A stretch of 15,659 nt of DNA, from the NCBI GenBank assembly GCA_947165405.1, contig CAMVAG010000020.1:1-15659 (forward strand), written 5' to 3'. The notes below the pieces were generated by a model. The model did not search any database. It worked only from the letters and a program-made list of their open reading frames with translations, and was not told where the DNA came from. Positions 14,331 through 15,659 of the stretch are shown in pieces. How positions within the stretch are numbered: position 1 is the stretch's first letter; every line of letters begins with the position of its first letter. The translations under genes were made by a program, and so were the position numbers. The stretch comes from an uncultured Selenomonadales bacterium (GTDB taxonomy: Bacteria > Bacillota > Negativicutes > Selenomonadales > Selenomonadaceae).

Positions 14331-15188
14331 ATGGACATTAACATAAAAGTTGTCGGGGTCGGCGACGGCGGCGCGAAGGCGATTACCAAAATGATGGCGG
14401 CGGGCGTCGGCAAAGGCAAGGCGATTGAATTCATTGCGATTGGCAACGACGAAAACATTATGCTCACGAGCGCGGCACGAAAAAATATTTTCCTCAATCG
14501 CGACCTCACGACGATTTATAAAAATATCTTCGACGCTTTGAACGGCGCGGATTTGATTTTCATCGTGGCGGGTCTTGCCGGAAATGCGGCGCGAATTTCA
14601 ATTCCGATCATCACCTCCTTTGCGAAGACTTACGACGCCGTGACCGTTGCCTTTGTCTGCAAGCCGTCAATCCTCGAAAACACTTCGCGCAAGATAAACG
14701 CCGACTACACGCTGATAAATCTTCGCGGCAATGTCGATACGCTCTTTGTCGTGCCCGCCGAAAAATTTTTTATCTTCTGCATAGACCGCCCGCAAATTTC
14801 CTTGCATGAACTTTTTGACGTTGCCGACGATATTTTTTGTCAAGGCGTGAAAAATTTTTTGGACATGAGCAATGCGAACCTCGAACTCTTTAAGCGGGGC
14901 AATGCGGCGTTCGGTTTCGGCGAGGCGACTACTGCCCTCGACGCGATTAAACTTGCAACGAAATTCCCGACGCTTGAAGAAGACGAATTAAAGACCGCGC
15001 AGAAAATTTTTGTCCGCTTGGTGAGCGGATGTCCTTTGCCGCTGACTTCACTAGACGCCGCAAAAAAATTTATCAAGGCACAACTTCAACCCGACACGGA
15101 ATTTTTGTCACAAGAGGCAGTCAATCCTCTGCTCGCCGAAAAAATTTCAGCGTTGATTGTCTGCACGCGCAAAGAGGAAAAAAGATAA
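14331..15188 (+). CDS. degenerate FtsZ-like protein, predicted pseudo-GTPase
   Basis: The 285 residues align along their length with FtsZ: IKVVGVGDGGAKAITKM (5-21) matches the T1 loop region, EFIAIGNDEN (33-42) the T2 region, and ALNGADLIFIVAG (69-81) the strand before T4. NVDTLFVVPAEK (134-145), ADDIFCQGV (165-173), GNAAFGFGEAT (190-200) and the C-terminal LLAEKISALIVCT (267-279) continue the match. Yet the tubulin signature GGGTGTG is replaced by GLAGNAA (81-87). The T3 GAGANP segment is missing in a deletion of about 17 residues. The T7 loop with NxDxxD is lost in a deletion of about 8 residues near 177-187. The C-terminal linker and FtsA-binding tail are absent. GTP binding, hydrolysis and ordinary polymerisation are therefore unlikely. 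The true ftsZ must lie elsewhere. A GAGGAG ribosome-binding site precedes the ATG. Confidence 0.85.
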   Translation: MDINIKVVGVGDGGAKAITKMMAAGVGKGKAIEFIAIGNDENIMLTSAARKNIFLNRDLTTIYKNIFDALNGADLIFIVAGLAGNAARISIPIITSFAKTYDAVTVAFVCKPSILENTSRKINADYTLINLRGNVDTLFVVPAEKFFIFCIDRPQISLHELFDVADDIFCQGVKNFLDMSNANLELFKRGNAAFGFGEATTALDAIKLATKFPTLEEDELKTAQKIFVRLVSGCPLPLTSLDAAKKFIKAQLQPDTEFLSQEAVNPLLAEKISALIVCTRKEEKR

Positions 15189-15200
15189 ACGATTAACAAA

Positions 15201-15238
15201 AAAAAACTCCCCGCTCGTTTTGAACGGGGAATTTTTTT
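15201..15238. terminator. bidirectional rho-independent terminator
   Basis: TCCCCG (15208-15213) pairs with CGGGGA (15225-15230). A seven-T tract follows on the plus strand and a nine-A tract precedes it, so the hairpin ends in U-runs in both directions. It closes the phosphatase/FtsZ-like unit on the plus strand and the small membrane-protein gene on the minus strand. Confidence 0.9.
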
Positions 15239-15277
15239 GGAGAGGGTATTTTTAATGGTTAGGGGATTTTGTCGGTC

Positions 15278-15385
15278 TCAAATAAATTTATCGAGTGCTT
15301 GGACGAGTGCCCGACCGACTGCCGACGAGCCGGGAAAAATTTTTATGCTCATCGAGCGAACACTGTCTTTGAGGATTTTCTTTGC
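15278..15385 (-). other. in-frame coding-like continuation past the UGA of the small membrane protein
   Basis: After the TGA at 15388-15386 the same frame stays open for 35 more codons to a second TGA at 15280-15278. It reads AKKILKDSVRSMSIKIFPGS, then SAVGRALVQALDKFI. The composition and codon choice (AAA, ATT, TTT, CTC, GTC, GGC, TCG) resemble the real genes here, and the second stop is followed by the terminator. It may be the lost half of a 72-residue protein broken by a nonsense change, a separately started peptide (ATG at 15351, no clear ribosome site), or chance. Confidence 0.35.
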
Positions 15386-15496
15386 TCAAAAGATTTTTTC
15401 GAGCCCGTAGCAGAATATCAAGCCGACAATCAATGACGCGCCGAAAAGTCCCGTGCTCAACATCAATGCTGCGTTCTCTTTGAAAAATTTCTTCAT
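15386..15496 (-). CDS. 36-residue single-pass membrane protein
   Basis: The ORF begins MKKFFKENAALMLSTGLFGA and ends GLEKIF. It has a basic N-terminus, one central hydrophobic segment (about 14-31) and a charged end, so it is a small inner-membrane protein. Support is good for its size: AGGAGG (15510-15505) sits 8 nt before the ATG, a promoter with an extended -10 lies upstream, and a terminator follows. I do not recognise the family. The stop is a single UGA, after which the frame continues in coding-like fashion to 15278, so the annotated end may be a premature stop. A 107-codon frame on the same strand (15611-15288) overlaps it but lacks a ribosome site. Confidence 0.65.
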   Translation of the reverse strand: MKKFFKENAALMLSTGLFGASLIVGLIFCYGLEKIF

Positions 15497-15547
15497 GGTT
15501 GTTGCCTCCTGTCTTAAGGTCGTGTTCAATCCCTTGAACTGCTGCGA

Positions 15548-15575
15548 AGTATATCACAGAGAAAATTTTTGGCAA
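15548..15575 (-). promoter_or_regulatory. extended -10 promoter of the small membrane-protein gene
   Basis: On the minus strand TTGCCA (15575-15570) and TATACT (15553-15548) are spaced 16 bp apart, and the -10 is preceded by TGA, giving the TGn extended -10 form. The leader would be about 45 nt. Confidence 0.6.
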
Positions 15576-15638
15576 TGCGCAATCGGTATTGATTCGGGTC
15601 GCGTTTGTCATTGTTTGTCCGGCTTTTGGTTCCGTTGT

Positions 15639-15659
15639 AAAAAAAATCTCCCGCCGAAA
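15639..15659 (-). terminator. possible right half of a terminator for a gene beyond the window
   Basis: On the minus strand GGCGGGAGA is followed by eight T residues (15646-15639), as in the 3' arm and U-run of an intrinsic terminator. The matching 5' arm would lie outside the window, so this is only suggestive of a leftward gene ending just to the right. Confidence 0.3.

Noticed and set aside
15350..15390. Selenocysteine insertion at the UGA at 15388-15386
   Set aside because: The sequence after the UGA forms only a 4-bp stem with no recognisable bacterial SECIS loop, and the flanking protein has no selenoprotein motif.
15288..15611. 107-codon minus-strand ORF
   Set aside because: No ribosome-binding site, composition unlike the neighbours, and it overlaps in another frame the 36-codon ORF that has its own promoter and AGGAGG.

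Overview
The window looks like chromosomal DNA from a diderm Firmicute, most likely a Negativicutes / Selenomonadales relative. That placement is inference. It rests on strong AGGAGG-type ribosome binding sites, frequent TTG starts, a class II (Gram-positive-like) EPSP synthase, and a periplasm-type 5'-nucleotidase and HlyD adaptor that fit a two-membrane cell. Composition is roughly balanced, but the palindrome AAAATTTT recurs at an exceptional rate. No tRNA, rRNA, CRISPR array, transposase or phage gene was seen.

Layout. 1-1254 (+): the 3' end of a DppB/OppB-type permease gene and a DppC/OppC-type permease gene, joined through a short repeat that encodes the end of one protein and the start of the other. 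1255-3708 (-): an AmrS-type radical SAM protein and a secreted 5'-nucleotidase/UshA-family hydrolase, separated by a terminator. 3799-6762 (+): a single-chain type IIG-like restriction-modification enzyme (nuclease, adenine methylase and two specificity domains), divergent from the nucleotidase. 6821-8122 (+): aroA. 8119-10276 (-): an operon of a YddA/BacA-like ABC exporter and a small membrane-anchored protein.

10277-10773 is a long gap that is far from empty. It holds two back-to-back promoters, and between a strong promoter and a strong terminator lies a structured RNA of about 290 nt. The RNA's ends pair with each other and enclose a 26-residue hydrophobic peptide ORF. This resembles the architecture of type I toxin mRNAs and matches no RNA class I recognise.

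10774-13577 (+): an HlyD-type adaptor and an ABC-2 permease fused to a universal stress protein domain, with no ATPase gene beside them and a second copy of the short repeat between them. 13638-15188 (+): a PPP-family phosphatase followed at 15 bp by a degenerate FtsZ paralogue that has lost the nucleotide-binding and catalytic loops. A bidirectional terminator closes this unit and the facing small membrane-protein gene (15386-15496, -), which has coding-like sequence continuing past its UGA stop.

The most interesting items are the structured RNA with its peptide, the FtsZ-like pseudo-GTPase paired with a phosphatase, and the permease-Usp fusion.
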